From: Unio delphinus
Taxonomy: Eukaryota; Mollusca; Bivalvia; Unionida; Unionidae
Direction of reading: 5' to 3'
Length of the DNA: 64,000 nt
Assembly: GCA_029339505.1 (NCBI GenBank)
Contig: JAQISU010000026.1
Location: 2,571,501 to 2,635,500 of the forward strand
Shown: positions 1-14,729 of the stretch, one piece after another
Numbering within the stretch: the stretch's first letter is position 1
Layout of the letters: the number at the start of each line of letters is the position of its first letter
Notes under the pieces: generated by a model
Databases searched by the model: none
The model's input: the letters and a program-made list of their open reading frames with translations, nothing else
Told to the model about the DNA's origin: nothing
Made by a program: the position numbers and the translations under genes

Positions 1-90
1 GCATGATACCCCAGTGCTAGACATCACTATAAACTGCCGCACTGCAGAAATCATAACGATATGACTGAGTTGTTTTTACTATATTAAAAA
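1..90 (+). repeat. SINE 3' tail fragment (family A)
   Basis: The segment around 'agtgctagacatcactata' (from about position 14) matches the 3' tail of the fuller SINE copy at 49163-49450. The 5' part lies outside the window. It sits in a SIRT1 intron. Confidence 0.6.
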
Positions 91-1154
91 TCAAAATCAC
101 ACTATTTTGTCATCATATATACTTAGTCGAAACGTCATTAAGATATCTTCAATGGTTCAAAGTTATACCCACAAAAACATACAAATTATGTTTTATAAAA
201 ATATTTTCCCTTTTTGTGACCTTTACTTTGTGGCATGTAAATATGTATATTAAATGAAAGAAAAAAAGAAAACTGCATCTGACTTAAAAATATAGGTAGC
301 AGGGGTATGGAGAACAAAAACAATGACAACAAGATAGTAATAACAGCATTTATGTATCAAATATATCTTTGTCATCATCTCATTGTAATGTTGAACTCAA
401 ACTTTTCATAACATTATAAAGTTAACAATAAACTTCTGAAACTTTGTGTTGTTAATCATGAATCCATACCCAACATGCATTTGTCAGGTCTACATAATAA
501 AATTAATCAAAACTGGGGCTCCTTGCTTTCTTGAATATTTCAATTGATGTTCACTACTGATTTAGTTCTGAATTCCTTGTTGATATTAATTCTGTGAATT
601 CCAATAGTACATTATTTTCTTTTTGCTTTCAAAAACATGATGCTACATCAATGGATAACACATTATTAGAATCACATTTACATCACCTAAAGTCACAATG
701 GCATCAGTGATCCTCTGGGATTAAATCGATGGAAAATTACTTTCGTGTAGGTTAATCATCGTTTCATGGACACTGAACCAAGTTGACCCCATCATGGTAC
801 AGGTATCTGTGCAAATTAAAAATCAAATATTCAACCCAGTAAGTGCCAAGAAGCTGAGAAAATGCATTGTTTATACTCAAGAAATTTTTTTGGAAACATT
901 GCCTGATATCTTTGGTGGGTCTACCAAATCTATCTCCTGAGGTAGGAAAATCTTGGGTAACAAAGGAAATACACATGAAAACTTTTTCACAACCAGAGTA
1001 ATCTTCTGCATCACTACTTTTTGGTTCTTTTATCAGTTGATGTCATTCTCTTTCCATGTGTCATCCTCAGCAGACAATTTTTCTGCATTGCTCACTTCCA
1101 TGAAGTAATCACTTATCTAACATTTTGACATTAAGGTCTAATAAGTGACTGTAC
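91..1154. other. SIRT1 intron sequence, no gene seen
   Basis: AT-rich sequence downstream of SIRT1 coding exon 5. No conserved reading frame, RNA gene or clear mobile element was recognised. The ORF at 764-976 on the minus strand does not resemble the next SIRT1 exon and lacks splice support. Confidence 0.5.
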
Positions 1155-1307
1155 CTTGGCAAATTTAAAGAAGGGTCTTGGATCTTTTCTGAAATAGTTG
1201 ATGTCAAACATTGCCTGTGGGTCAGGCAAGTCAGGAAAGTCCACTGCTAGACGAGCATAAATTCCATTCCTGGACCGGAAATCTGGGATTCCACAGGAGA
1301 CAGAGAC
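1155..1307 (-). CDS. SIRT1: SIRT1 coding exon 5
   Basis: The exon is 153 nt (51 codons, phase 0 at both ends). It starts after an acceptor ending TTTTAG and ends at a GTACAG donor. It encodes the start of the Rossmann NAD-binding core, VSVSCGIPDFRSR, through to DPRPFFKFAK. GIPDFRSR is the invariant sirtuin loop contacting NAD. Confidence 0.95.
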
Positions 1308-4300
1308 CTAAAATGGAATGTCAAATACAATGTGAACACAGAAAAATGGTTTTGTTCCAATCAAACTTTGGGTATAATGATAATCTGATGCACTGTTTTA
1401 TTCTTTTGCCCATTGGATGCATCTTGATTAAAAAGCATTTATCCAATTTTTTTAATGAATGAATAGGCTGAAATAATTTATAAGGCTTAAAACACCGACA
1501 GTTTTAAGGTCTTATATTAAGTGAAAGTTAAAATATTAACTAGGTAACATGAACATTTTTTGAAAAATAAACAGCAAATGAAAAAGATTACCTTTTATGC
1601 TCCCAATGACACAAGTTTGCCAAACTAAAACCTCAAACTGTACACACAGTAAAAAAAATCTATTCTAATTTTATTTTTTTTTGGGGGGGGGGGGACAATT
1701 TAAAAATGTCAGTTCCACTGGAATGATTAATCATTAATAAATAGTCCTGAAATTATGCTTGGCAAATTCACAAGATTTTTGCATCTTTATCCTTCTGAAA
1801 TATTGCATAAGCAGAAGACTCTGATCTTGCTGTACTTAAGAAGAATGGAAACATTTTTAACTGAAACATAATTTGACAGCTGGCAAATTAGATAATTCAT
1901 TATCTGTCTCCACTCTATGTTCTATCAAACTGCATCATTAGGACTAAATTTACAACAAAAATGTGTCTGTCATCATACAGGCAAGATGTGCAGTGTCAGC
2001 TTTACACTTATTGCAGTGGAAGTGCGGAGGTTTATAAATAAAATGGGAAACTGTGATTACTATAGTATTCTCCTGTAGCCATTAGAAAGATTTTGTATCA
2101 TACTGACAAAATGGTTGGACTAAAGTGATTATGAAAATGAAATATGTATTGTCTCTCATTCAAGCCTTTTATGGCTGCAATATTTTCTCTGTATACTTTG
2201 CCTTTATTGACTTTTACTATTCAAAATGTTAACATTAATTTACTTGTTATAGCCAGGTTTGTGTTGACATACCATTAAACCGCCTAACCATATACCTACT
2301 CACACATCTATCTATCTACTGTAACAGAAAATAAAAGACTTGAAACAATTTAAAACAATTCTTTACCATGACAACAAAGTGGAGGTACTATATAATAAGT
2401 TCAAAATTGTAAGAAATGAATGCCATTTTGGATATTTTTTAAAAAAAATCTTATTTAATAATATCATCTTAAGAAGCTTTTACTGGGTGAAGGTCACAGG
2501 CCTGAGTAACCCTAACATGACAGCCAGAAGGAACGAACACACCTGGGCAGCAATACCGGTAATTACTTTGATTACTGAAACAGTCTCACATGAAAAGCAT
2601 ACAGTATGCAGTACAGTACTCTACATACAGTATGCAAATACAGTACTCTAATTCCTACATTCATTCACAGGAACATGTACAATATACAGTTAACCTGTAC
2701 AGGGTAGCCTATCACAATATACAATGAATAAATCATTAATATGGATAGGTATATTTATTCCCACTTCCAGCTCACTCTGGTTTAAAAACGGCTAGATGAG
2801 TAGGATAGGATACATACAACATTGAAGATTTTAAGTTGTCATAAACATATATAATTCGCCCACGTAAATAAAGCATAAAAGTTCACCGTGACTTGTTTTC
2901 TTGGATATGGTACCGAGGGGGATGTATACAATTACCATGTTTAATGAACCAAGCATGAACAGTTGAACAGAGGTCTTGCTAGGATTTTATAATTGCTCTA
3001 TGTTTGCAAAATAAGTGTCATACGACCAACTTGGTCTTAGTCTGAGATTTTTTCATCAACATTTGTCTAACTTACTATCTGAAAACAGATGTCATGCTTA
3101 CTCCAGCTGAATCAAACCTGACAACTCAGAAGTTAACTTTTGTCATCTTGATTATTATCAGCAGTAATAATGACCAGTAATTATCAAATGACAAACCCTT
3201 ACATAGAAGGAACCCATGCCATACAAATCATCAAATTACTTTGTATGGAATTCAAGCTGGCAAATGTCAATGCACTGAAAATAGAAATCAACGAATTTTC
3301 ATCAAATCTCCATCTGTAAACCCCATTATTATCCTGCTTATGATGGATGAATTCTGGAATATTTTGTTTCTTCATATATATGCTGGTCACATTAGAGGGG
3401 TGGTGATCCTAGAGCCATACTTTTCAACAAAAACAGTTGTCCACTGGTTAATGGGATGATTCAACAAGAGATGTGAATTTTTCAAAATCAAAATCCATAT
3501 GGTACAAAAATGTCTATAAAATTAAATAACTGCTGTATTGGACTGAAGATAGCTCAAAGTCAAATAGGATCATTGTGCTATCACGGTAAAACAAATTCTT
3601 TACATTGTTATGAACTGATCTGATGTATGTTAACTTGTAGTTCTCCAATCAAATCACAAATTTCAATGTTTTGACTATGACATGCATCAATCAGAACTTA
3701 CTGGTATTAACGATATCTATCCTAAACCTGAATTTATCAGGTTTTATCTGATAGGCTACTAAAAACAAGTTGACAGGAAATTCTGAAGGTCATCAAAACA
3801 AACTTTTATTGTTATCTATTAGATCCTCATGAGACTGTAAAGATCTGATCAGACTGCATGCTAAAATGAATTTAAGGCAGACATATGTAGATATGGTCAG
3901 TAACAATGCATAATAAAATCGAACATTTGGAGAAGCTGGAGGTTTTGATTTTGCTCTAATCTGACACCGTGCACAAGATGAATTCAGAGATCACTTGAAA
4001 AGGGGAAACAATAAACATATACAGAACAAAGGGGTCTGAAAAACTTCACTGCAAGCTTACCCCTGCTCCAGTCAGAACCATTATATTTGTGCAAGTCTTG
4101 AGTAGGTTAACTACATCTGCCATTGTGTTAATATGTGAAAGTTTTTTCCGTGTTGGTGGTTCAGATACTATGTTGAGGATTATTTTCCATAACATGAAGT
4201 TTTCAATATCATCTGGAATTGCAGCATCAGGAACAAGACGGCTCAAAATATCACGTGGATTCCGACCTGAAACCATCTGTTTCTGAACCCATGACATTGG

Positions 4301-7300
4301 GCCTGGAATGAAAAGAAAACTATTATTTCACTTGAAGCATCTTGCATGCATAAAAAAAGATATGCTACATGTCAACAAGGATTTAGGGACTATGTAACTG
4401 CATAATAAAAGTCATCAATAAATGGCATATCCCATCAGCACCTATGTAATGACTTCTAATGAGAGCATTCTATTGGTCAGTGCTCTTAATTTTTGTACTA
4501 TTTATGTGAGTATACTGCCTTAGGCTATTCCATTAAAACATACATGGGAACCAGGGAAGGCACTTTAAAGTGGGGTACTCGCCCAAAGATGTAATTTAGA
4601 ATTTTCTTATCATTTTAAAATGAATTCTGTGAAATCAAAGTACTATGGCATATAATTTTTAAAAACTGCCTTCTCTGGATACAATATATGTGTAAATGTA
4701 ACAGCCCTTATGCAACAACTTGTTTCCATGGTAACAAAAAATAACGAATACAGAAAATTCCAACTAGCACAATGTACATTTACATGACATGTTTATCATG
4801 TCTGGATGAAAAGTCTTCAATGTTTTGGGGTATTTTGCACACAAAAAGGTTGAAAGGCAGAGATTGATACAGGATTATTATTATTATTATTACCAGTACA
4901 TGTGAGGGGGTACATGTTAGGGGCCCGAGATGCTAAGTGGTTTAAAGTGCTCACCATTACGGATCACTGCCATCTCACCTCTGTCTATGTGGGTTCAAGT
5001 CTCGGATTCACCCATTGTGGGTATGTGAGAAAGCTTGCCAGTAGCTTTTCACGAGTCAGTGGTTCTTTCCGGGTTTTTCCTCAACCATTTACACTGGCCA
5101 ACATGTATAGCCTATCTTGTGTTGAAAAATGGCATTAAACCCTACAACAACAACAACCAGTACATGTTTACATCAACAATGTCAGACATAGTTCAGTGAG
5201 AAGACAATTTGCACTTTTATGCCTTTTTTCTTCATTTATCTTGAAAATAAAAGTATTATCTCTATTTCCGGCCCATATCACTTAATATGAATAATGCATA
5301 TGCTGGACAAAAGTTGTCAGCTTTTCTTTTTCTTATTTAGAACATGCCATCTTGTGGAGTTGTCATCAGAATATCTGTAGAAGAAGCTTTAATTATCATT
5401 GCCTTGAAGTACTGTTATTAGCAGTCATCTAAAAAACTCTTCCTACTTTTACAAATTGTAAAACGCATTAATTATTTTATATTACAGTTAATTATTTTAT
5501 ATTACACTGTTAATTATTTTATATTACACTGTTGCCTCTGCCCAGCCTAGTGCCCATTAATATTTGCTTGCCAAAAGGCAATGATAAGGCCTAGCTTAAT
5601 CTGACACTATCGGAATATGGCTCTTCCCTTTCTGAAAGCCCAAAATGACTTGACTAGTACTCAGCACTGTGATTTACATCAAATCTGTGTAAACTGCTTA
5701 AATTAAAAAGGTGAATTCCATTAAGAAGTTTCATCCAAGTAGTATGCAAGTTTATTAGCTTCTTCTGGCCGGGAAAAAGGTTCACTGCTAGACTGCACTG
5801 CCTTATGTTTGGCTCCAACAAAATTGGCAGTGGTACTATTCTAACTGGCATCTACCCACACAGAAATGAGGAGATAACTCTTTCCAGAAAATACTTGTAT
5901 TGCTGCTTACTTTGCTCTTGACATTTTTCAACACAATTAACACCTCAGCATTTACAAAAGACTGGTAGACAAATATATGTACCACAATATTCTCTTTTTG
6001 CTAACCTGCCATTGGCTTCCATGCCTCCTCACTGAAGCCGGACATATCACTGACATCACTCATATCAGATGACGAGGATGGTGACCCTGTTTCCTGCAAA
6101 TGGATATCAATATGATACAATGGAACTAAAAAATAGGCTAAATTACTAAATTAATAGGGCCTAACCGAGTAGATAATTATCGCCAAGTACTGAATCCAAG
6201 TATCTGGATGTACTATTTGCCGGATCCGGGCACGAACCAAGTAGTAGCTGTGACTCCGGAGAGTACCGTTTGTTTCATTATCGTATGCGAAGCTTAAACT
6301 TTTTGTGTACCATATACCGTATATATCACCTATATGATACAAAAAATTATTATTAACTAAAATTATTATGTATTAAAAAACTTTTTTTTAAAGTTCGATA
6401 TTTATTGAATTTTTTTTAACTTGTAACCATTCGTGCGCGTATTATTTGCCGAGGTGAATAGATCCGAATAGAACTGAAAAACTGGATATTCAGCCGAAGC
6501 AAATGTCCGAGGCGATTTCCAGTTAAGCCCTATAAATTAACTTTGGACAAAAAAGGAACCCAAAACTAGAAACATCCAATTATGACATTGATGCTTTCAC
6601 AAATAAGATGCAGTTTGGCACATACAGCACTGGGTTGCTGGTTTTCTTAAGTTTTTTATCTTATGTCCCCCACAGCTTGGCAAAAATGAAATTTTTTTTT
6701 AGCAAAATACCCAACTTTTCATTGAATTAATACCCAGTTTGTCATTTAATTAATGATTTTTTGTGTGGAAAAAAATGAGTGCAAACTAACATTAAATAAC
6801 TGAGCAAGATCCAGAAAGGAAAATTTCAAAATGTAACTCTTTTAATGAGTTACTTAATTGCATGATAAAAAAAACTTTTTTTACAATAATTTAAGTGTTC
6901 ATGGAATATGTTACTATTTAGAGAGCACCCAGTTATTTAAGTTGGCAATACTATTGAAGCAACCAAGATTATCTAAATTTTATAACACTATTGGCACATT
7001 ATTTACTATTATTTTCATTTGACCCTCAATAATTGAATATGTTCATCAGATTTGGACTGAGGAGGGGGGTGGGGGTGGGCACAGTGTCCCTGTCCATGAT
7101 ATGATATACATTTATTTTATTAACTGTACATTTTTGGGGTACTTACACGGATCTGCAGTTAGATCAAAAGAGAACATGGGAAGGAAGGTGCATCAGTCAA
7201 ATTTCCTATTCTGGACACGTGCATAAGAGCAAGCTTAAGTAAACACCTTTATATAGGAGGAACCAGGGAACACTGCTTTTTGAGTAACAATGAGAGAATT

Positions 7301-10300
7301 AAAATTACAATATAAATAGAGAGAGAGATTAATTTGACAACAAATAATTTTTAATCTCATGCCCAGGCAAATAGTATAATCGTTTAATTTTTTTCTCTTC
7401 ATGCAGTTTCTTTCCCCATGTTGACTATTTGGTCATCTGAAAAGAATGAAGATGCACCAAAGTGCATGGGCTGATGACATAAATCGGGTCAATTCACATT
7501 CTTAGAAATCTACAGGACAGGTAGTTGGTAATCTAACATTAAGGAACTATTTCCATTGTGAAATGTAAAAGCTTAACAATCGTAATAGGTAAATGACTAC
7601 AATAGAACCTGTCTTGAAAGACCACACCTTCTGCCATAAAACAATCATCTCTCAAGACAGGTGTTTTTTTGTGACAGATCATGACACTATATAATCAATA
7701 AAACTATGACACTATATAATCAATAAATCTATGCATGGAGATCCTGGTCTCTCAAAACAAGTGGTCTCTCATGAGAGGTTTTACTGTTCTTATATTAAAT
7801 GCATATATTTTCAGGTTCATATCTTTCTTACTTCTGACGAAAAATCTTGAAAATCATCATCTGTCTGCCCTTCGTCCTCTGCTTTTTCTTCATCTGTATG
7901 GCCACCTTCACCTGTTGGAGCAGAAAAAAAAAACAAATAAATGTCCAGATTTAAAAATGTAATTTATTTTAGTCATAAATATGAAGTTTTCTGATTTTGT
8001 GACAATGAATGCAGAGTCTCAATCACAACAGCGTGACTCAGTTATAAACAGTGCTCAATCACTCAACCTTGCTTGTTTCTCTTTGTCCAGAAATATAAAC
8101 AAAATGCTGGAATAAATTAGTTGTGATCCATGTCTTCCTTCTCTTATGACATGCTGCCATCATCAGTATGTGTAAGATAGGTGCAGATGCCAATAAAAAC
8201 ACCTACTACAGCAAACACACAAAAATACATTTTACAATATAAACAAAACTAAATATAAAACTTCAAAACATTATGTATTTTAAAAATTTACTATAATTTG
8301 GGTTTGTGACTAAATCTACTGTTTAGAGTGAAACAACTCTTGACTTACATATTCAACAAAACAATCACAACTTGATTTTGACATTAGTATTAATGTTTCT
8401 CTTCTTTAAGAAGAATGGAAATCCAAAAACTATTATTAAACTAATTGTTTTCAACTGGCAAATGTAAAAATATCTTTACCGGAAAAAAAGGAAAAAATAA
8501 AACACAAATTCAAATCATAAATTATTGTCTGGAACATGCTCTCATCTCTATTTAGCAATGCTAAACTGAGCTTTATTACAATTTTGAAATGTTCCTTTTA
8601 TATGTATTAATAACTGGGTAGTTTTTATTGTTTTTTGTTTGTTTTTTATGGTTTAACGCCATTTTTCAGCTCAATATAGGCTATACATGGCCGCCAGTAT
8701 TAATGGTGGAGGAAGAACCCGGAAAGAACCACCGACCCATGAGAAGCTATTGGCAAGCTTTCTCACTAACCACATTGGCCAAATCTGAGACTCAAACCCA
8801 CGCAGACAGAGGTCAGATGGCAGTGATCCGCAACGGACAGCGCTTTAGACCACTCGGCCACTCGGGGGCCCCAAATAACTGGGTAGTCAGAAAAGATTAA
8901 ACTATATAATTAGGTTATTGAGAGTCTGAGCAATGACACTTAAGTACATCATTCTAATTATTTAATTTACGGTACTGTACTTTATTTAATTTACGGTACT
9001 GTACTTTATGACCACTACACTGCATATTTTCCATATTATGTCATCTAGGTCAGACTAAACCTCTAATTGCTTTTTTTTTCTATTTAATGAGCAAAGTCAC
9101 CCTAAAAAGATTAAAGAGTTAATGTGGACTCAAGATATTTTGCTATATTTGCAGTATTTGATTTTGAACATTAGATTGTACAGAAGACATAAACAAATCT
9201 CTTTTTGCATCAGACTTGTAGTACATATTTACTGCATAATTATGCAGTGGTTGGATCAAATTTTGTCACTTAAGGATACCGGTTTATGTCTATATTCTTT
9301 TGCGACTAAAGATGAGTTTATTTACTTTAGTAAGTTCACATTTAACCATTTAGGTACGACTACCGCATCTAAGCGTCTCCTGCAAATAGCTCATAAACCC
9401 CACTAACGCATATATGCAGTGCTGAAAAGCCTATTTTACAACCCCAGTGTTGCTTATGTGTGCAAAGTTCAGCAGTACTCGAACTGAGAGGATTGTTTAC
9501 TCAACATTTTCATACAAGTCTGAAAGCTGAGAGATTCAATTTAGACATACTGTAAAGGATTTTCCGCACTTTACGAAACGCGTGTTGTTGAAATAAACAA
9601 GATGTATTCCGATTCATATATGAGCAGCTTTAATGAAATTCAGTGCAAGTGGATATCAAAGACTTTATTGGATCATTCTTAGAAAATGGATCAGATATTG
9701 ATGTTAGTCCCATATCACCACCCAATGCAATTGATTTTAAACGGATGACAAGGCGGACAATGAAGTGATCACCTCGCAGTGTTCAAGATCAATAATTTTG
9801 ATGCTCATGTTGGTTCAACAACCGAGCTTGGACCACTATACAATGAGAAAGATTTTCTTTCCCTGATCATCTGGTGGAAAAGCTTGTGAAAGAAACAAAC
9901 AATTTTGCCAAGAAAAAAGGGGTCCAAAGGCAAGACATGAAACAGTATGAAATTAGCATCACAGAGATGTGGTTATATCTTTGAATAATACACCATCATT
10001 TATGTGTGGATAATGACTGTAATTTGAGTATAGATTTTATAGATGAAAAGCATTTACAGCTTCAAAAGATCAGGCGCTATACAAAAGTCATCGATATTAT
10101 TATTTCATTCATGTTTTTATACATACATATGTAAATATTGGATTTATTTCGTGGCATTCAAAAAAGTTTACATAACTGAGATTTCTTGTATGATGGGATG
10201 TAGGAGTACCGTATTTCAAGTTATTTTTCATATGCTTTAATTTTTCGTACATCATCAAGTCATAAAAATAATAATTAATTAATTCTATCATACACAATAT

Positions 10301-12050
10301 TTAACAATTTTTTTGGTCATCCTATTTTTTTTTTAGTACATAACATAATCTTCTGTGAAAATTTACTTTACAAATGGTAATCAAAAATATACCTAATTTC
10401 GATTTAGGTATATCAAATAACCAGGGTAGTGTTTTGCTAAGCTAAGCAAGTTATGAGTAATTATTAACTTTGGGCATGTTCTTAACTGAGGCACAAGTCA
10501 TCAATTCATTTTCAAATGCTTGCGATAGTTTGAAGAACGAGTGTGTCACCAATCATGAATCCATTTGGGGTTAAGTAATACATGTATATGATAACATCTT
10601 ATTTCCCACCTTATTTCCTTAACTAAAATATGCAAATAACACTGCTTACTAAATACCATATTTATTCCTAATTATTTACGGGGGGGTTGGGGGGGACAGG
10701 CACATATGCTATGTGATATGTTTCTTCGATCCTTCTTTTAGTATAATGGTAATTAATGCTTATATATACGGTACAGATGTTTGACTCATGTAAGTTTCAT
10801 TAGTGGGAATGCCGATCCTAGTATGCCTGTCCAAAAAACAATAATTCAGCATTCGGTAATTATTTTAGTAGGAAGCATTTCACTACAAGCAAAGCGCATT
10901 TTAGATTCATGCAATATAACAATCGCCGTTTATATGCATGATAATTTCTTTCTTTATTATTGTATTTCACTACATATTTTTATGTTTTTATTTGCATCAT
11001 GTTTCAAATGGCGTCAGAAAAATGCAGATGTATCACTTAGATTCGCAAAACAACCAATTTATTCTTTGCCGAGTATATTTGGTATAAGAAATATATACAT
11101 AACTATGTTTCTTCAACAAACCCGAATTATCTGTTATCTTCACGTAAATGTGTATCTGTGGCATCTAATATTGATAAAGAAAAGAAACCCTAAAGAAATA
11201 TTCACCAATTATAAGTGTGTAGAAAGCCCGTTGCTCAGCTTACTCAGAAAGGGCAACTGTTTTGTTAATTGAGAATATATTCACATTCATTTTATTAGCC
11301 TTCTTCGTCTTTTGTATCGGTGAGAAAATATTTGTTCTTTTGTTGTCGTTACAATATATACTGCTATTCATTAACAGCTGGACGACGTCGTTAATGAGCG
11401 CTCCAGTCAGTGTAACAAAGAAACGCGCACATTTGAAAACAAGTTCAGAAGCCATTTGAGTTTATTTATCCAGTAAAAATAACATCTCAATACAGGAAGA
11501 CGCAAAGACCACAGACCATTTGGCAATTAATCTTATTGCCTCAATACAGTAATGCAGTAATAAAACCAAAAAAACAACAACACTAAAAAAAACCAGTTAT
11601 TTTAATAATAAATGCAAAAGTCACTGACTCCGTAAATTAAATTTATATATACTGGTAGTTAATATCTTAAAATCATTTGCCTTTTTTTTTAACATGCTTC
11701 AGAACCATTATCATTAGATTAATATTTTTCTTCAGCTAATGTGCTTGTCGTACTCATTTTCAATACCCCATGGGTAGCATCATTTCCCTACATAGAGCGT
11801 CCTTAATTTGATCTGTAGAGGTTAATCTGGTCTTCAATCCTGTATTTACTGGAAAAGACCAAGTTAAAGGTCAAGTGTATTTAATTAGCATGTATATTAC
11901 CCTCAGCATAGCCATATGGCACAGTGACAATGGATCTCATAATTACAACCAAAAGGAATTATTTATTCAGGGTTTAATTGATAATGGAATATAACAGTGC
12001 CCTTGTAGTGTTTACATAAAGAATAACACAACTGACAGGTAACTGAACAA

Positions 12051-12112
<62 letters not shown>

Positions 12113-14677
12113 TAATTTTTCTAGAGTTGAGCAGAATGAAACCAATTTTGTATTCTACGTTCGGTTGTCGAGTCATGTTTTACAGGCCTTGTCAGGTATG
12201 ATCCCTTTATTTTTCGTACACGGTCATTACCATAAATGATAATTGTTTATTTTGCATATAATGTTTCATACATTGAAATTAATAATTATTTTTTCGTGTA
12301 CGAAAGATAACATGAAATACGGTATATAAAGTGAAAATATATGAATAACAGACACTATACAATGTAAGCTGTTTTTTTATTTCACTGAAATCCAGCAAAA
12401 ACTAATAAACATAAATGTAACCATATTTGTATTGTCAGTTTCCATAGTCAACCTTGATGATACTCTAGTATTTAGTCCAGCAATCAACCTCAGTAGTCTT
12501 AGTGATATGACAGTAATTGGCAGTAGTTGAACAGCTGTAGCAGTCATACATACAATCATTTTAATCAGCTGGATTCACGTCACGTAATGCCATGTAATTG
12601 TATAGTATCTTATGAATCCAATAACTTTCTTGGATGAGCGTGTAGTATAGCTTTTGGGAACAAATCAGCTTAAATAATCAATTCAACGCAACTTTTCTCA
12701 TCTAAGATTACATTAATTTTTGGTATTTTTATTTTAGTTTTTGTAATATTTTGTTTTTGTGACTTTTCTCACTTTCGTAACTTTTCACACTTTTCTCAAC
12801 TTTTTGTAACTTTTCACACTTTAGTCATAATTATCGGTATGACTAAAGTGCAAAAAGTTACAAACAGTGCAAAAAGTTATGAAAAGTGCAAAAAGTTGAG
12901 AAAAGTTCATTTAAAATTATAGGCAAATAATAAAATAGAGAAACAGTCATACATACAATTACATTTGAATCAGCTGGATTCATGTCGCGTAATGCCATCT
13001 AATTGTAAGGTATCTTATGAATCCAATCACTTTCTTGGATGAGTGTGTTCATGTCTCCATGCACAGTATCGATTATCCAACATGATGCATGTTAAACGTT
13101 ACAGGTTATAAAAAAAATAACATTAGTTGATATGCATCAAATGTTATAATGAAGAGAAAATAAATCATTTGTAATGGCGCTGCTAAAAAAGGTACTTTCT
13201 CTTATATCTGCATATTGATAGCACCGATGTCTGTTATATTTAAATGATGAAAAATATTTTTTTATTTTCTGCTTGTTTATTTTTAAGTCGAAAATCTTGC
13301 AAATTCTTGCATCTTCTATAAGCAAGAATTGCAATATCTTTGAAAAGCGTTTTACGCTGTTTTTATTTGATAAATGACTGCATTAAGATAAGGTGACTTG
13401 AGGAATGGCTAAATGGAAGCTAGCTGAATTACCAAAGTTTGTCAAGCTGCTTCATCAGTTAGTGACCCGTGAGCAGGAAGAGAGATGACATTCCCTGATA
13501 AACATGGGTAATTATTGCCTCAGTGTAAGACATTTACATCACCTTGTCGACACTGATTATTGGGCCAGAATGATGAAAGAACAACAGGATATAAAAAAAA
13601 TAAAAAAGACTTCTCACTGACTGCGGTAAAGACCATCCAAATATGATGTACCCAATAGATGGCAGAAGAACTGCAACCAGAGCTCCATCTGCAGGTCGGA
13701 AGCCTAACCAAATTCGAAGAAAGTGGGCAGAAAGGTCTAGAACACCATCAAATAAGCCAAGTGCGAAATGCAAACTATAAAGTGCAGTTTAAATAAAGTA
13801 GTAATACAGCCACACCAGGTGCAGACTGTTGTCACAGGATACTCTGACGAATTTAAACTAATATTTGGACAAAATAAATAAAAAATTTGGTGGATGGATG
13901 CTCGTTAAAAAAACAGTAAAATTATAAACATCACTACCATTAATAACAACATCCGAAGATGAAAGAAAGTTTAAAACCAAAACAAGGATATAAAGTATAA
14001 ACGAGAGACAATATTTTACATAAATACTATTGATTAAATCTAAAATGTATACAGTATGCTGTTTTTAAAGAAATCTACAAAATAAAGATTTTACAAGCAC
14101 GTTTTGCACCCGTTTTAACTTTATTTTTCAAAGCCCAAATCAAGTTATTATAGCTGCTTCAAACTATGTATTTACACTAATATAAATGAAGTAGGGCCTA
14201 ACCGAGCAGATAATTTTTGCAGAGTACCGAATTAGAGTATTTGGATGTACTCTTTGCCGGATCCGGGCATGAACCAAGTAGTAGGTGCGACCCCAGATAG
14301 TAACGTTTGTTTCATTAATGAGTGCGAGGCTTAAACTTTTTGTGTACTGTATACCATATATATCGGCCATAAGATGAAATTTTTATTATTAACTAAAATT
14401 ATTCTGTATAAAAAAAAACTTTTTTCTTAAAAGTTTGATATTTATTGAATTATTTTACTTGTAACCATTTGTGCAAGTGTTATTTGCCGAGGCGAATACT
14501 TCCGAATAGTACCAAAAAAAACATATTCGAATGTCCGAGGTGATTTCTGGTTAGGCCCTAAAATGAAGATAACAAAAATCTTTGCTATTACTTGTTTGAA
14601 TAAACAAATGTCGAGAAAATTAAACATTAACCAATAAAGGAAATATTTTGTATGGCTAACAGTTAATGTAATTTTAG

Positions 14678-14729
<52 letters not shown>

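Noticed and set aside
764..976. Possible additional SIRT1 exon
   Set aside because: The translation does not match the sirtuin core that should follow exon 5, and the boundaries lack convincing splice sites.
8628..8900. 90-codon plus-strand ORF
   Set aside because: It lies entirely across an inverted SINE.
13520..13773. Overlapping minus-strand ORFs and a plus-strand frame with a basic C-terminus near 13620-13780
   Set aside because: No family resemblance, splice support or start context. Could be a transposon scrap, but I cannot support it.
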